Source: Hygrocybe punicea (Eukaryota > Basidiomycota > Agaricomycetes > Agaricales > Hygrophoraceae). Taken from it: DNA of 64,000 nucleotides. The stretch spans positions 2,046,001 to 2,110,000 of the forward strand of contig OY744470.1 in assembly GCA_963556145.1 (NCBI GenBank). Direction: 5' to 3'. Every line of letters starts with the position of its first letter. Position 1 is the stretch's first letter. Of this stretch, positions 40,546 through 53,500 are shown piece after piece. Position numbers and translations under genes: made by a program. Below the pieces are notes generated by a model. It worked only from the letters and a program-made list of their open reading frames with translations. It was not told the DNA's origin and searched no databases.

Positions 40546-43500
40546 TTGCTCCCTTCAACCTTGGAAGCTTTTCATTTGGCAGGACATCGACTGCCTCCTA
40601 GCCTCAATCTACACTGGTTATTTGTCACACAAGATCTGCTGTCACTCTGTCGACCACATTACACTTTTGAGATAATTCAACATTATTTTTCCTCACACTT
40701 ACCATGTTTTGCATTATTTCATGCCAAATGTAAATGCTCTTCCTCTCTCAGTGTGCCTCAACAGGAAATGATAATTCAAGGTCAAGACAAACATGTAGTT
40801 CTTGTTGGTGGGGGGAGGTCACATCTATTTCCTGCCAGTGAAATCTTGCCATTTATTCAAAGCAGTGATGATAACATAAATCCAAATTCTGTTTTCACTT
40901 TTGTTGATCACCTTGACAATGATGGTTTGAGGTCATATCCTGTCATGCAGAAGTTTATTCATGCAAATGTACCATTGCTTAACCTCATTCCATATATTCC
41001 TGTTCAAATGGTGCATAAACTTGCTCACATCCACCATATTTCTATTGGCTCTCATGTACCTAAAGCAAATTTACTGACATACTTTGAAGACCACCACTGT
41101 GTGAGCTGCAATTCATATGTTAGTGTCTTTTCAATAAAGCAGGCAGCAAAACCCCAACAATGCAAGCTCAAGCCTGCTGCCTTGTCCGACCAAAAATTAG
41201 ACAAAAAACATGAAGGACAACATGCTGTATATGCTGCCAAGAAAGCAGAGAAAGTGGAGTGTTTCTTTCCTCCTCCTCCTTTGTCTCAAGAACTAGCACA
41301 TACAGTTGTGTCAGACTTTTGTGGTGATTCAATGCCTAGTACATTTGAAGAGTCAGGCTGTGCTGTGTGTGGTGAGCTCATACCATTAAGCAATTTGAGC
41401 CGATTGAAAAGTGTAAAAGGCATGCTTAGTGTTCTTGAAGCTCCAGGAGTAACGAGGATTGAAAGAAAAAAATTGAGAGAGAAAATTCGAGAATATAAAG
41501 GACCTGTTCTAGATTACCAATGTGATAAGATTTGTGGTACCTGTCGAAGCTGTGTTAGAAAAGGAAATGTTCCCCCTCTTGCCCTAGCAAGGGGGCTTTG
41601 GCTAGGTTGTGTGCCAAAGGAACTTGCAGACCTTTGGTTTGTTGAAAAGTTGATTATAGCTCGTGTACATCACAACTGTTGTTTTGTGCGAGTGGCATCA
41701 GGCATGAGGAAGATGACATCACATGTTGTTGCTTTCCAGTCACCGATCCCAAAGGTGTATCAAGCATTACCCCCACCTGTTGATGATCTTGATGATGTCC
41801 TGGCTATCTTGTTTACTGGACCTTGTAAGCCAACAGAAAAAGACTTTGAACGCACACCTTTGTTAGTGTGAAGGAATCATGTTGCAAGAGCACTTGAATG
41901 GTTGAAGTTAAACCATGCTGATTACCATGATTTAGATATAGTGTATGATAATCTTTCAAGATATCCTGAGAATGGGCCACCTGTCACTGTTGAGTATCGC
42001 CATAGAGAGACAAATAAAGTACCAGAAGGAACAAGTGTGTTTGACAATGATTGTGAAGATGGTACTGAGCATGGTGACTGTCCATTTGTTGTTCATGGAC
42101 TGGCTGGTGAACACCTGGACACCAAGACAATTAATTCACTGAAAGGAATTGCATTAAGACATCTCAATAGTGGAGGTAAGATGTTAGCTATTGGTCACTC
42201 CTCCAAGTATGAATCTATTTATAAAAATCCAGAGCTATATCCACAAATGTTCCCCTGGTTATTTCCATATGGAATGGGTGACATAGGTTCTACATCATTG
42301 TCTGATAATGAACACAAGCGACATCTGCTAATGTATCATGACAAACGATTTCAAACAGACATATATTTCCCTTTTGTTGCTTTCAGTCATGCTCAAGTGA
42401 AGGCAAGCTCAACAGGTGGTTTTTTACTTGCAGATAAAGCAAAATTTGGTAAAATAAGTAGACGTCTGTTGAGTGTTGACCAAACTGTTTTATCTTCATT
42501 GGCCAAGAGGTTGTCGAATGGAGAGATTGTGAAACCAGTTAGCCAAGAAGAGAAGGATTGTTACCAGGTTGTTCGTGATTTGGATCATGTAGGAGCAAAA
42601 GTGAGTGGATCTACTACAAGCAAGAAGTTTATGAGGAATGAAATTTGGTCATTGATCTCATATTGTGGTGCTCCTTCATGGTACATCACTTTATCTCCAG
42701 CTGATGTTAAACATCCCATTTGTTTATACTTTGCTGATACAAAGGAAAAATTTGACCCAGCAATTAGACCAAGTGATGAGCGTATCCGACTGATCACCAA
42801 AAATCCTGTGGCTGGTGCACGTTTCTTCCACCTCATAATCAACCTTTTCATTAAGCATGTTTTGGGTGTCAATTCAGATCATCCTGGGATATATGGTGAG
42901 ACTTCAGCTTATTATGGCACGGTTGAACAACAAGGCCGCCTTACTTTACATCTTCACATGTTGATTTGGATCCGTGGATGCTTAACACCACAAGAGATAA
43001 GGAAACGCATATTAGATCCCTCTTCAGATTTCCAGAAAAAAATTGTTGAGTATTTAGAGAGCATACACATGGGTGAATTTCTTACTGGATCTCAAGATGA
43101 AGTTCTGAAGAATATTCAAGAAGCCTCAGAATCAGCTAAGTATCTGGACCCAACCCAGACTTTGCCTGAAGCACCTCCTAGCTCCTGTTCTGAAAAGTGT
43201 GGCAGTTGTGATATGTGCCAAGCTTTGAGAATGTGGGAAGATAGGTTTAAGTCAGTAGTTGATGACATTTTAGCCAAATCTAATATACATCATTGTTCCA
43301 CCAATAGAAATAAAGATGGTTCTCAAAACAAATCACGTCAGTATGTGGGGTGCATGGATAACAAGTGGGGAAAATGTAAGGCAAGATTTCCTCGTCCATT
43401 ATTCAGCCACACTGAAGTCGATCCAGAAACTGGAGCTCTTAATATGAAAAAGGCAGAGCCCATGATAAATACTATTACCCCTCTGCTTACTTATCTAACT

Positions 43501-45287
43501 CGCTCTAACACAGATGTAACAAGTCTGAAGTCTGGCACTGCAATTAAAGGTGTGATACTTTATGTGTCAGACTACATTACCAAAATTGCCTTAAAAACTT
43601 ATGTTATATTTGACACAGTCCGAGCTATATTTCAGAAGAACAGTGAGATGCTTGGTGGTAGTGAAACTCAAAAGGAAAAAGCACGTTGACTCATGACCAA
43701 AATTGTCAATAATCTAAGTGCTAAGATGGAAATTAGTTCACCAATGGCTTGTCTGTATCTTTTACAAAATCCTGATCACTACACAAACTACCACTTTGCT
43801 CCATTTTTTTGGCAAACATATGTGCATGAGGCACGAAAGGCTTGGAATTCTGAAGACAATCTGGAGCAGGCTGAAAAGGTGGCATTGATCAAATGCAGAG
43901 GTGCTATTATTGGATTATCACCTGTATATGATTATATATACCACCCCAAAGAACTGGCTGATATGTGCTTATATGATTGGATAAGTCGATGCAAACATGA
44001 GAAGTTTTCCAAGCCTAAAGCAAGTCAGAAAGAATGTACAGCAGAATTTGTCACTGATGGCAATGACAAGTATGATGTATTTCAAGATGATACAGATGTT
44101 TCTGACACTCAACATGACAGGAATTCAGTGTCCACAACTAGCTTGGAAGCTAATATAGTAGACCATTCTGAACTTAAATCTGATGTCACAACAAACAGTT
44201 GTTCTCCTGCTGGCTTATTTGCCTTTCTTTCCACACATCCACTTCAAAATTCACATGGAACCTGATGTGTTCAGAAGAAAAGTGCACAAATTCCTACCTT
44301 TATAAGAGCTACTTTACCACGATGTGATCAAGGTGATCGTGAATATTATTGCTCAGCTATGCTATCTTTGTTCAAACCTTGGCGGTCAGGGTTTGATTTG
44401 AAAACTAAAGATCAATCTTGGGATGAGTCTTTTTTAGCATATAAATTCAGTTGTAGACAAGTTGAACTCATGGAAAATTTCAATATAAGGTATGAGTGTT
44501 TAGATGCTCGTGATGACTTCCATGCTCAACTTCGCAAGGGTTCAACAATTTTACCAAGTTGGAGTGAGGGCTATGATCTTGCAATGGATCATGATGATGA
44601 TATATTACATGAGCTTGACAACCACAAAGATAATGATAAATTTGCAATGTTATGTGGAGAGTTTGATGCTGATTTTACTGCAATTGGTAAGAGAGAGATA
44701 AAACATCAACATGACATGGCAACTATGCGGGCTGTAATGACTCAAACAGGTTGGACAGAAGCAGTGCTAGCAGAGCCTTTCAGGGTTGAGGTAACACCTC
44801 CTGATATTGTCCAATCTGGAAGTCAATGGAAAGCTGCTGTACAAAAGAAAAGACAAGATCTGCTTGAACAACATGCAGAAAACCTGCCATGTAATGTCAA
44901 TAGTCAGCTAGCAACACATACTTCATTGAGCCATAATGTTGTCAAAATTGTTGATAAGTCATATCTTGAAAAAAATTGTCAATCTGGTACTTTGAGGTTA
45001 GCAATACATAGTGTTGTCGAGGAGTTCCACCTAAATCAAGAACAACAAAGAGCATTTAAAATTGTTTCCCATCATGCCTTTATCGGTTCATCTGATCAGT
45101 TGAAAATGTATATTGGTGGGATGGGTGACACAGGTAAAACTCAAATTTTGAAAGCATTGGTCCAGCTTTTTAAGACCAGAAAAGAAAGGCACCGTTTTGT
45201 TATTGTGGCACCAACTGGATCTGCTGCTGCACTGTTGGCAGGTTCAACTTATCATTACATGTTTGGATTACAGCTGTTTGCATAAAG
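40546..45287 (+). pseudogene. Helitron protein, 5' part: DUF6570, Rep and start of PIF1 helicase
   Basis: One frame runs through with TGA at 41869-41871, 43687-43689 and 44263-44265. DUF6570-like region: CAVCGELIPLSNLSRL, YQCDKICGTCRSCVRKGNVP and LARGLWLGCVPKEL (41360-41690). Rep domain: MFPWLFPYGMGD, SYCGAPSWYITLSPADVKHP (about 42660), the HUH signature LTLHLHMLIW (about 42943) and a two-tyrosine segment LYVSDYITK (about 43558). Helicase: Walker A in YIGGMGDTGKTQILKAL (about 45109), with Asp where Gly is usual, and VAPTGSAAALLAGSTYHYMF. Coding is cut at 45270 by the foldback element. Confidence 0.9.
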
Positions 45288-46083
45288 CATGACAGTAACT
45301 GGGCTTTTTTTAATCAATTGAGAAATATGGACTTAGTAGAATTTTCAATGATGTTTTGTGTTTCTCATGAAATACTGCATGGAATGACATGATTATAGAG
45401 GGAAAGTTGTACTATTTTTGAAGGGCTATCAGGTCCTGTAATTACATTTGAATAATATTCAATGTGTAGTGAGTTGTGGGTGAAATAAGAGGTAAACTAG
45501 TGCTTTTTGACACCCAAAATGATATTGTCAAATGATAGCATCAAATGAACTCCTATGCAGAAGATTGTAGGGAGAAATTTGTTCATTTTTTCAAGGGCTA
45601 GAAGTACATATACCGTGTTTGTCTTTATTTTTGTCCTTTGAGCCCATAATTATGATTCTTGTGGTATTTCAAGCCTAATGCAGACAAACATGGTACAGAT
45701 GTAATATTAGCTCAACAGGCAAAAAATAAAGACAAACACGGTATATGTACGTCTAGCCCTTGAAAAAATGAACAAATTTCTCCCTACAATCTTCTGCATA
45801 GGAGTTCATTTGATGCTATCATTTTACAATATCATTTTGGGTGTCAAAAAGCACTAGTTTACCTCTTATTTCACCCACAACTCACTACACATTGAATATT
45901 ATTCAAATGTAATTACAGGACCTGATAGCCCTTCAAAAATAGTACAACTTTCCCTCTATAATCATGTCATTCCATGCAGTATTTCATGAGAAACACAAAA
46001 CAGCATTGAAAATTCTACTAAGTCCATATTTCTCAATTGATTAAAAAAAGCCCAGTTACTGTCATGCTTTATGCAAACAGCTG
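45271..46083. mobile_element. Foldback Tc1/mariner-like MITE, 813 bp
   Basis: TA flanks both ends (45269-45270, 46084-46085). The left terminus CAGCTGTTTGCATAAAGCAT is repeated inverted at the right end. The two halves are almost perfectly complementary over about 370 bp, leaving an unpaired centre of roughly 75 bp near 45640-45720. There is no coding capacity. Removal with one TA rejoins the helicase as ATG TTT GGA TTA AAT GAA AAA, giving MFGLNEKSDE, in frame. Confidence 0.93.
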
Positions 46084-47378
46084 TAAATGAAAAATCTGAT
46101 GAATGTATATCAAGTAATCAACTTGCACAGTTGAGGTCACGAATGCAGGGAGTTGATTACATTTTTTTTGATGAAGTTTCAATGTTGTCTTGTCGAGATA
46201 TGTACCATATCAGTGCAAGAATGGCAAAGATTTTCAATGAAACTGAACTACCATGGGGAGGATTAAATATGATCTTTGCAGGGGATTTTGCTCAATTACC
46301 CCCTGCAATTGGAAAAGAAAATGCATCTCTTTATAGCAGATCAGTTGGAGCTAGTTCAACTAATCTCTTGGATCATGAAGCTGCTATTGGAAAGGCTCTG
46401 TGGCACCAGGTTACTACTGTTGTAATACTGCGTGAGAACATGAGGCAAAGACTTCAAACAAAAGAAGATGCTCAGCTTCGACTAGCTTTAACAAACATGC
46501 GATATAAAGCTTGCACACTTGAAGATATTGTATTTCTGCGTACTCGAATATCCAGCAATATACCTGGACGTGTATCAGTGAAACATAAGGAATTTAGACA
46601 GGTCTCAATCATTACTGCATTTAATATTCACAAAGATGAGATTAATCGCCTTGGGTCTTTGAGATTTTCTAAGGAGACATCTCAGCCACTTGTTGATTTT
46701 TTTTCTGAAGACTTAATCACTTCATCACAAGAAAGAAAAAAAGGCCAGAAGTTTTCTCATCACAAAGCCAAAAAACTCCATGTATTATCGGATAGTGTGC
46801 AGGATATTCTATGGAATCAACCACATAGTTCCAATGCTAAATGTATTCCTGGAAAACTATCTTTATGTGTTGGAATGCCTGTCATGATTCGCAATAATAG
46901 TGCAACAGAACTCTGCATTACACGAGGCCAAGAAGGCACAGTGTATTGCTGGCAGTCAATGAAAGGCTCGAAAGGTCAAAGAATACTGGATACTCTGTTT
47001 GTAAAGCTGATTAATCCTCCACAATCAGTTCATTTTGATGGACTTCCTGAAAATGTAGTTCCAATAGCAAGAACAAATGTTACTGTAGATTGTGCTCTTC
47101 CTAATGATTCGTCCATTACTGTTTCTCGAAGTCAGGTGGAGGTACTTCCTAATTTTTCAATGACAGATTATTCTTCACAAGAAAAAACAAGGCCTTTTAA
47201 TGCAGTGGACCTAAATAACAGTCAGTCTCATTAGTCCTACTACACTGCTTTGTCAAGGAGTGCATCAGCATCAGGTACAGTAATTTTGCAAGGGTTTGAT
47301 GCAAGGAAAATAACAGGAGGTGCATCCGGTGCATTACGTCAAGAGTTTCGTGAGCTAGAACTTCTAGATGAAATTGTG
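46084..47378 (+). pseudogene. Helitron PIF1-like helicase, 3' part
   Basis: Continues the helicase after the foldback element: NEKSDECISSNQLAQLRSRM, Walker B VDYIFFDEVSMLSCRDMYHI (about 46150), MIFAGDFAQLPPAIGK, VVILRENMRQ, KLSLCVGMPVMIRNN and TRGQEGTVYCWQ. The terminal helicase motif SYYTALSRSASASGTVILQG follows a TAG stop at 47232-47234. Another TGA follows LLDEIV near 47379, then a one-base shift. The family is an SF1B 5'-3' DNA helicase needed for Helitron strand displacement. Confidence 0.9.
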
Positions 47379-47388
47379 TGATTGAGAT

Positions 47389-48543
47389 ATGAAGGTAAGC
47401 TACCAAATTCTGTCACAGGAGATAAGAGAAATACAGACATTTAGAGATTGGAAAGGTGAATATTATGTTCCTGCAAAAGTTCATAAAGCTATTCGTTGGA
47501 ATAAGTCTGATTTGTTTATTGTGAATTCAGATGAAAACAATATTCCATGGAAAATCCTAGGAAAGAAGCAAATTGTTCCAAAGATTGTCACTCCCAAGTC
47601 ATGTTTCATATCTGAGCAAGTTACTTCTCTGGAAAGGCTTGCTAAACATTCTATAACTAAGAGAAAAATTAGTGGTTCTCATGTTGCTCCACAAAAGAAG
47701 CGTCAGAAAATAAGTCATACCAATGTAGATTCTCCTGAAATCTCAATAAACATTCCTGTTGGTACCTGTTGGAGCAATAACAGCTGTGCCTATGACTCTG
47801 TGATATCTGTATTTTATGATATCTGGCAGGGTGATAAAATCACATGGTCTAATTCTTTCAGATCTTTAAATCCTCAATTTCTTGGCATCTTAGTAGATGG
47901 ATTTTCATGCCATTCTAATGGTGAATACTCTTTAGAAGACGTACGTGATTATTTAAGACGTCACCTACATCAGCATTCACCTGTTAGCTTCCCTTGGGGA
48001 GTGATAACTAGTATTAGTGCCTTATTAAGTGCATTATTGCACACTGAAATTCCCATTCTTTTATCATGTATTTCTTGTCCTTAACATCATCCTGTGTCTA
48101 GACAGCGAGCAGCATCATGTAACTGCCATATTGAAGTTGGAAGGATTGACTTTGAATTTATTCAGGATGAGATTGATCTATTTTTAATTTCTCTTGGTTC
48201 AAAGTGTACAGTTTGCAATGATTTCCTAATCAGAAAGTTTAGTTTTGTAAATGCTCCTGAGATACTTACATTTGCTGTGTCTGCCACAACCACCACTGTT
48301 AATCATAACTTGACAGTACCAGTTGAAGGGCAAGCAGAACCATCTCAGTACTGTCTTAGAGGAGTTATCTATCATGGGGATGTTCACTTCACTTCTCGTA
48401 TTATCAGTCCAGCAGGTCATGTGTGGTTTCATGATGGAATTGTCACTGGAAGAACTACAGAATATGAAGGAATGCTAGAGGATGTTGTTCTAACTGTCTG
48501 TAGATCCAAACAGCCATGTGTTTTAATATATGTTCTTATGTGA
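47389..48543 (+). pseudogene. Helitron-encoded ubiquitin-peptidase-like (cysteine protease) tail
   Basis: Frame 47389-48084, then after a TAA the same frame to 48543. It begins with helicase-end sequence (FRDWKGEYYVPAKVHKAIRW) and a basic linker. Then comes VGTCWSNNSCAYDSVISVFY (about 47758-47820), with a catalytic-Cys-like NNSCAYDS box. A cysteine pair CTVCNDFLIRKF follows, and YCLRGVIYHGDVHFTSRI near 48350 has a histidine-box-like HFTSRI and HVWFHDGIV. The arrangement resembles a USP/C19-type or related peptidase fused to Agaricomycete Helitron helicases. The stop at 48082 (TAA) could be a mutated CAA. The role of this module in transposition is unknown. Confidence 0.7.
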
Positions 48544-48703
48544 GACACAAGACATTCTTCATTGTACAGTTGAGCATACCCACAAGAAACCCATTCAAAA
48601 GTATTTGTACTTCAAACTTACGCAGACATCATTATATTTTATCAATTTGTAAAAAGAAAGGACTCGGACATGCCATGCACAGCAACGGCCCTCTAGCACA
48701 AGT

Positions 48704-50158
48704 CAGACATTGGTACCAGACCAAATATCGATTACTCCCAAAGTTACAGAAAGGAGAGGGGAATCACGATCACATTGCCACAACGCTTTCGATGAATTGG
48801 GCGCCTTCTGGACAGAGAGTGCGTTTCCAGATGGGCAGGCAGGAACGGCGGGCATGAAGGTCACGCAGGAGAGTATTGACGGGCATGCTGAAAGCGAAGG
48901 CGATGTAACAGAGTGCGACGGAGATGGCATCGGCGCGGTGGTTACGCGGAGCAGTGACGAGGAGGTGGAAAGGAGGTGAGGTAGGTCCCTTCTTCGCATC
49001 CAATGAGGGCGTAGATGCAGAAGAGTGGGATGAGTGAGGGGAGGGATAGGTATTTGGTTCAGATGCAGGGTCCCATGTGAGTGGGTGGCCATGGAAGGAG
49101 AGGAAGTCGCGGGCAGCGAGGAGTTGGTCTGCAGAGAGGGTGGCTTGCACTGGGTCTGCGTCATTAGCGTTGGCATTTGGAATGGGTGGGAGGAAGAGAC
49201 GTAAAGTCTGGACGGCGGTGTCATGGGAGACGGCGCTGCCGTTGTCGGAGAGGTTATCGCTATCGGATTCAGTGTCACTGCTGATTGAGCTTGCACTCGG
49301 TTTGTCGTTCAATTGAGAGATTGAGACGACGTGGGACCAAAGGCGGCCGTTGGGGGTTGCAAGGGCATCCTTCGCACGGACACCATCCCAAGCTGCCGTA
49401 TCGTCCTCGAATGCGACGAAACATCCGGGAATGATCTCCTGAAGACAGCGGGACTCGTCTCGCTCGGCAAAGCGATGGGGCAGAAATTGGGGGCCGAAGA
49501 GGTTGTCGTCACTGGTCTCGACGAGTGCGTGACGGAGGTAGGTTAGGGGGTCAAGTGCATCTTCGGGGGCGATGCGAGAACAGACTTGTGGGCGACGACG
49601 GCGAAGGATGTTTGCGAGGTTTTGGCCAAGCAAGCTGGGGTTGGAGCAGGGCGGGGAAGTGGGTAGGGAAGAGTCTGGACTGAGAGGCTGAACCTGCAGA
49701 GGAGCGGAGGTGCGCTTGCGGCGACGAGGAAGATTGCCGAGCTTGGGTTGGAGAGGACCGTTTGTAGAGACAACGTTGGGTGAAGTTGAAGCAAAGTTGA
49801 AGGAGAGACGGAAGTTGATAGCAGTTGGGATTGCATTGTTGTTTGGTATTTCGGTGGGGATTGCGTCGGATTTTATACATGGCAGAAAAGGGGCTCGGAT
49901 GGTGGAGCGATCACAGGGGTTTCGGGAGAAGACCACGGATCTCTTCGTAGGATTCTTGGGATTCGTCCGTTGGTACAGTATCGCCGTGACCTTCAAATCC
50001 ACATTGAAATCCTTGTTCACCGATATCCTGGCAGAGAAACATACCAAAGTTGAAAGTTGATCACAGGAAACATCCAGGTAATCGCGGTGTTCGTTACCCA
50101 TCGTTGCATGCAATGCACACACCCACATTTTATGTTTAGAGCGTTTAGAGCAAGCCAT
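48704..50158 (-). CDS. NLR-linked partner gene, copy B
   Basis: Stop at 48770; same C-terminus (QFIESVVAM), APRNHRADAISVALCY, acidic linker, CLQEIIPGCFVAFEDDTAAW and PRRRKRTSAP as copy A. A 28-bp deletion relative to copy A, between GATAGCA and GTTGGGATTGC near 49824, puts the original ATG (49836) out of frame. The main frame stays open upstream to MACSKRSKHKMWVC at 50158, which would give a 462-aa protein with a non-homologous N-terminus. Whether that start is used is unclear. It is divergent from NLR copy B. Confidence 0.65.
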
Positions 50159-50552
50159 ACATGATCTTCACTTGCCCACTCATCATAATTATTATGGCCC
50201 AATACCATCCAATCAGCTACTTGAAAGCCAGGATTACTGCCAGTGGTAGTGAGCTCACACTTAATCGGAAGGTTCATCCAGCATCGTGCTCGGACTTGTC
50301 GGCCGGTCGAACGTCAAGGAAGGTGTGACTGTCGTTGGTACAAGGGGGTGAGTTTGTGCATTGGTGTATCCCAAACCACAGTTCACGGTAATGATTATCA
50401 GATTGAAATTTCACGCACTTCAGCTCGGCAGTCGACTGTTATCATTAGACGCCTGCCGTGGGGACGGTGGCACTACACAGCCTCGTAGACGACACCCTAA
50501 CCATCGTCAACGAGGTAGCTCGCTCACAGTTCAGTAAACCACTGGCAAAATA

Positions 50553-53500
50553 ATGGCATTGGTTCTAAAGTCTCAAGTACGACCCGAATGGTACGTCCTT
50601 CACTTGTCGCGAACGTGGCAGCATTCTTACCCTACTCCCAGGTCCAGTGGTGTCAAATCGGTGGACATCCAAGTCACAGGTGGGGAAACGACATTGATAA
50701 CTTTATCAGTAGCTGAACATTCCCCGTGTCCAGTCGTCAGAGCCAATAATCTTCCGAAAGCACACAAGCTGCGCAAGCCGAGTTACTACATTGTTTTGAG
50801 TGTAGACGGACAGGAATACAAAACTACCCACTGCGATGGCAGCGTCACACCGAAATGGGACGAAGGCTTCACGATGCGAGTACAGTAAGGTCATATTTGA
50901 GATAACCTGACCCACGGAATTACAGCTCTGCCCACATCTCCTCTTGCCTACAACTGCAAGTTCATTGCGCCCACTGTGCGGAAAAATGTGGAGGGCCGCA
51001 TGTCCTTGGTCAGACTGAAGACCTCGCCATTCTCAATAGTAGCAGGAACGAAGGCAAGTTCACTTATCGTCGCTTGATTTCTTTGGATAAGCTATTCCCG
51101 TAGATATGACCATGGATCTGCATTTCCCTGAAGGCAACGTCGCTTCACGTGGACTTGGATCGATCACGATTCGTCTCAAAGTTCATCTCGCATGGGATGC
51201 AATCTCCGAAGCATCTATTGGTTCAGGACCGCGGACGTTGGACGATCTTGCAAGGATAGGTATCGTGACGAACATATTGCAGTCAGACCGAATTAGCCCG
51301 CAATGGGGCAGTCTACTTGCATCACTTATGAGTCTGGTGAATCTGGCGGGAAGTTTTGCCGAGGTGAGGGGGTCCACTACGTCAACCAGCCGTGGCATGA
51401 GTTGATGCTTGAGACATTTATAGCTTGACCCGAGGGCGAAGGCAGCTTTAGGGGCGGTTACATTTGCGTTTGAAGTAAGCTTTCAGGCTACCAGGCAAAC
51501 ACTCAACTAACTCACTGGTCATTGGTGCAAGGTGGTCATGAAGCAAGCTGAACGGGATGACAAGATCAATGGACTTGTTGGTACCATGGCGAATATGTAC
51601 GGATTCCTGCAGGACGCAAATCCTCTCGAGAAAATCAGATCATATGAGAAGACGGTCGAGCGACTCGTCCGCCAAACTGCCGAGTGTTGCTATTTCATTG
51701 CCGAGTACAGCAAGACTAATTCTTTTGGTGAGCATGTTCCTCAAGATCCTGACAAGCTGATCATACTTTCCTTCCTAGCTCAACGAGCGATCACACATCT
51801 TGCATCGAATGCAGACGTGATCATTGCCGCATACGAAGCTTCGTTTGGAGAGCTGAAAATTGAGTTTATCATGGGATCCACATTGCAGATTGCGTTGACA
51901 ACAGTCTGCATCCTTGATAAGGTCGAGAATATCGGTACATGGTATTAAATTCTAAAGCTCCGTCATATCTTAACAGTTCAACTTCTCCAGTGAACCTAAT
52001 CAACCTGGATCGTCTGCCGTACATGAAGAATGCCAGTTGGGACCCCCATCGCATGTGCGTACGTGGAACCCATGTATCACTTATTGACGACATTATTCGC
52101 TGGCTCTCTGGCACCACCGCTGCAAGCCAAGATCATGTCGAGCATGTCTACCTTTTGTTGGGTGCACCGCGATGTGGTAAATCATCGGTTTCACATACGA
52201 TTGCCCGCAGGATGCGTGAAGAGGGCCGATTGGGATCGGCCATTTTTCCAGCTCGAGATATCAAACGGCGCAGCAGTTCACAGACTATATTCAGTACGAT
52301 AGCTTATGATTTGGCTGTCTTTGATCGCAAGATCAAGGAGGAGATCTCTTGGGTCATTGGTACAGATGCAAGCCTCCCCACTGCTTCTGTTGCACGGCAG
52401 TTTCGGGACCTCATTGTTGGGCCCACACGCAATCTCACAATCATTGGGCCAGTTCTCATTATCATCGACGGGGTGGATGCATGCCGTGATGCGCAAGATC
52501 GGTGTCGCTTGTTCCAGATCCTTGCCGAAGAAACAAGCCTCCTTCCCGGTAATTTTCGAATTTTAATAACTTCAAGACCGGACAACGACATTGAGGTTGC
52601 TTTTCGGAATGTGGACCACTACCGTCAGTGGGAGATGGTCTTTGAAGACAAAGGCGATAGTTGGGATACCAATGTGTATATTGATGAGACCTTGAAGGAG
52701 CTGGCTGCAATGCGTCCTGGGGCCTTTGGGAAGCACACTCTTGATTCCGTGCAACAACAATTTGTGGAGAGAGCCATGGAAATCCCTCTTTGGGCTTCAG
52801 CTGCTTGCAAGTTCCTTCGTAACGCCATGGATGGTGACTGCACTTGTTTCCTCGATACCCTCTTGTCAAAGCCCTTCCCTGTGACTACAGAAATGGCGAT
52901 GGATCACCTGTACCATGCCATCCTCTGCACGTTTCCGGAGCACCCGAATTTTGAAATTGGATGGCACCTGATGTTTGGACACCCGGTCAAGCTATCTTCA
53001 TCTTTATACGAATTTCTCAGTTGCATCTGGACTGTTTCCGGTTCCTATCTCCTCAACATACTGGTCAAAATTGGATGTATACTGAAGAATGTGGATGGTG
53101 AAGGGTGCCATACCATCATACCACACCCTGCCTTTTATGCTTTCATCACAGATAGACAACGTTGCATGGACAACCACTTCTATGTAGACATCACACTCAA
53201 CTCCTACTATGCTGACATCTGTCTACACGTCATGAACAGTCACCTCTCGCATAACATATGCCGAATCGAAGATTCATCTTTGTTGAACTCGGAACTCGCC
53301 GACATACAAGTGCGCATCGAGCGATTTGTCCCACAGTGCCTTCAATATGCATCTCAGCATTGGATAGCCCACCTTACGAATAGCGATGTCAGGCTGCAGC
53401 ATGATCTGAGTGGAATATTGGAGCTGCTCCATCAATTTCTTTTCGAGCACTTTTTGCATTGGATCGAGCTCTCGAGTTTGATGGGACAACTCGATGAGGC

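Larger units (their letters stand above)
40290..48700 (+). mobile_element. Decayed Helitron (rolling-circle transposon)
   Basis: Contains, in order, a DUF6570-type region, a Rep (HUH) domain, a PIF1-like helicase and a cysteine-peptidase-like tail, the Helitron arrangement of Agaricomycetes. I could not fix the termini: no clear 5' TC or 3' hairpin-CTRR was proved, although GGCCCTCTAG at about 48688-48697, just before unit B, is a candidate 3' end. The helicase part is interrupted by an 813-bp foldback element. Six or more in-frame stops make it inactive as read. Confidence 0.88.

Noticed and set aside
48688..48703. GGCCCTCTAG as a definite Helitron 3' terminus
   Set aside because: CTAG is followed by C rather than T and the preceding hairpin is weak; kept only as a candidate.
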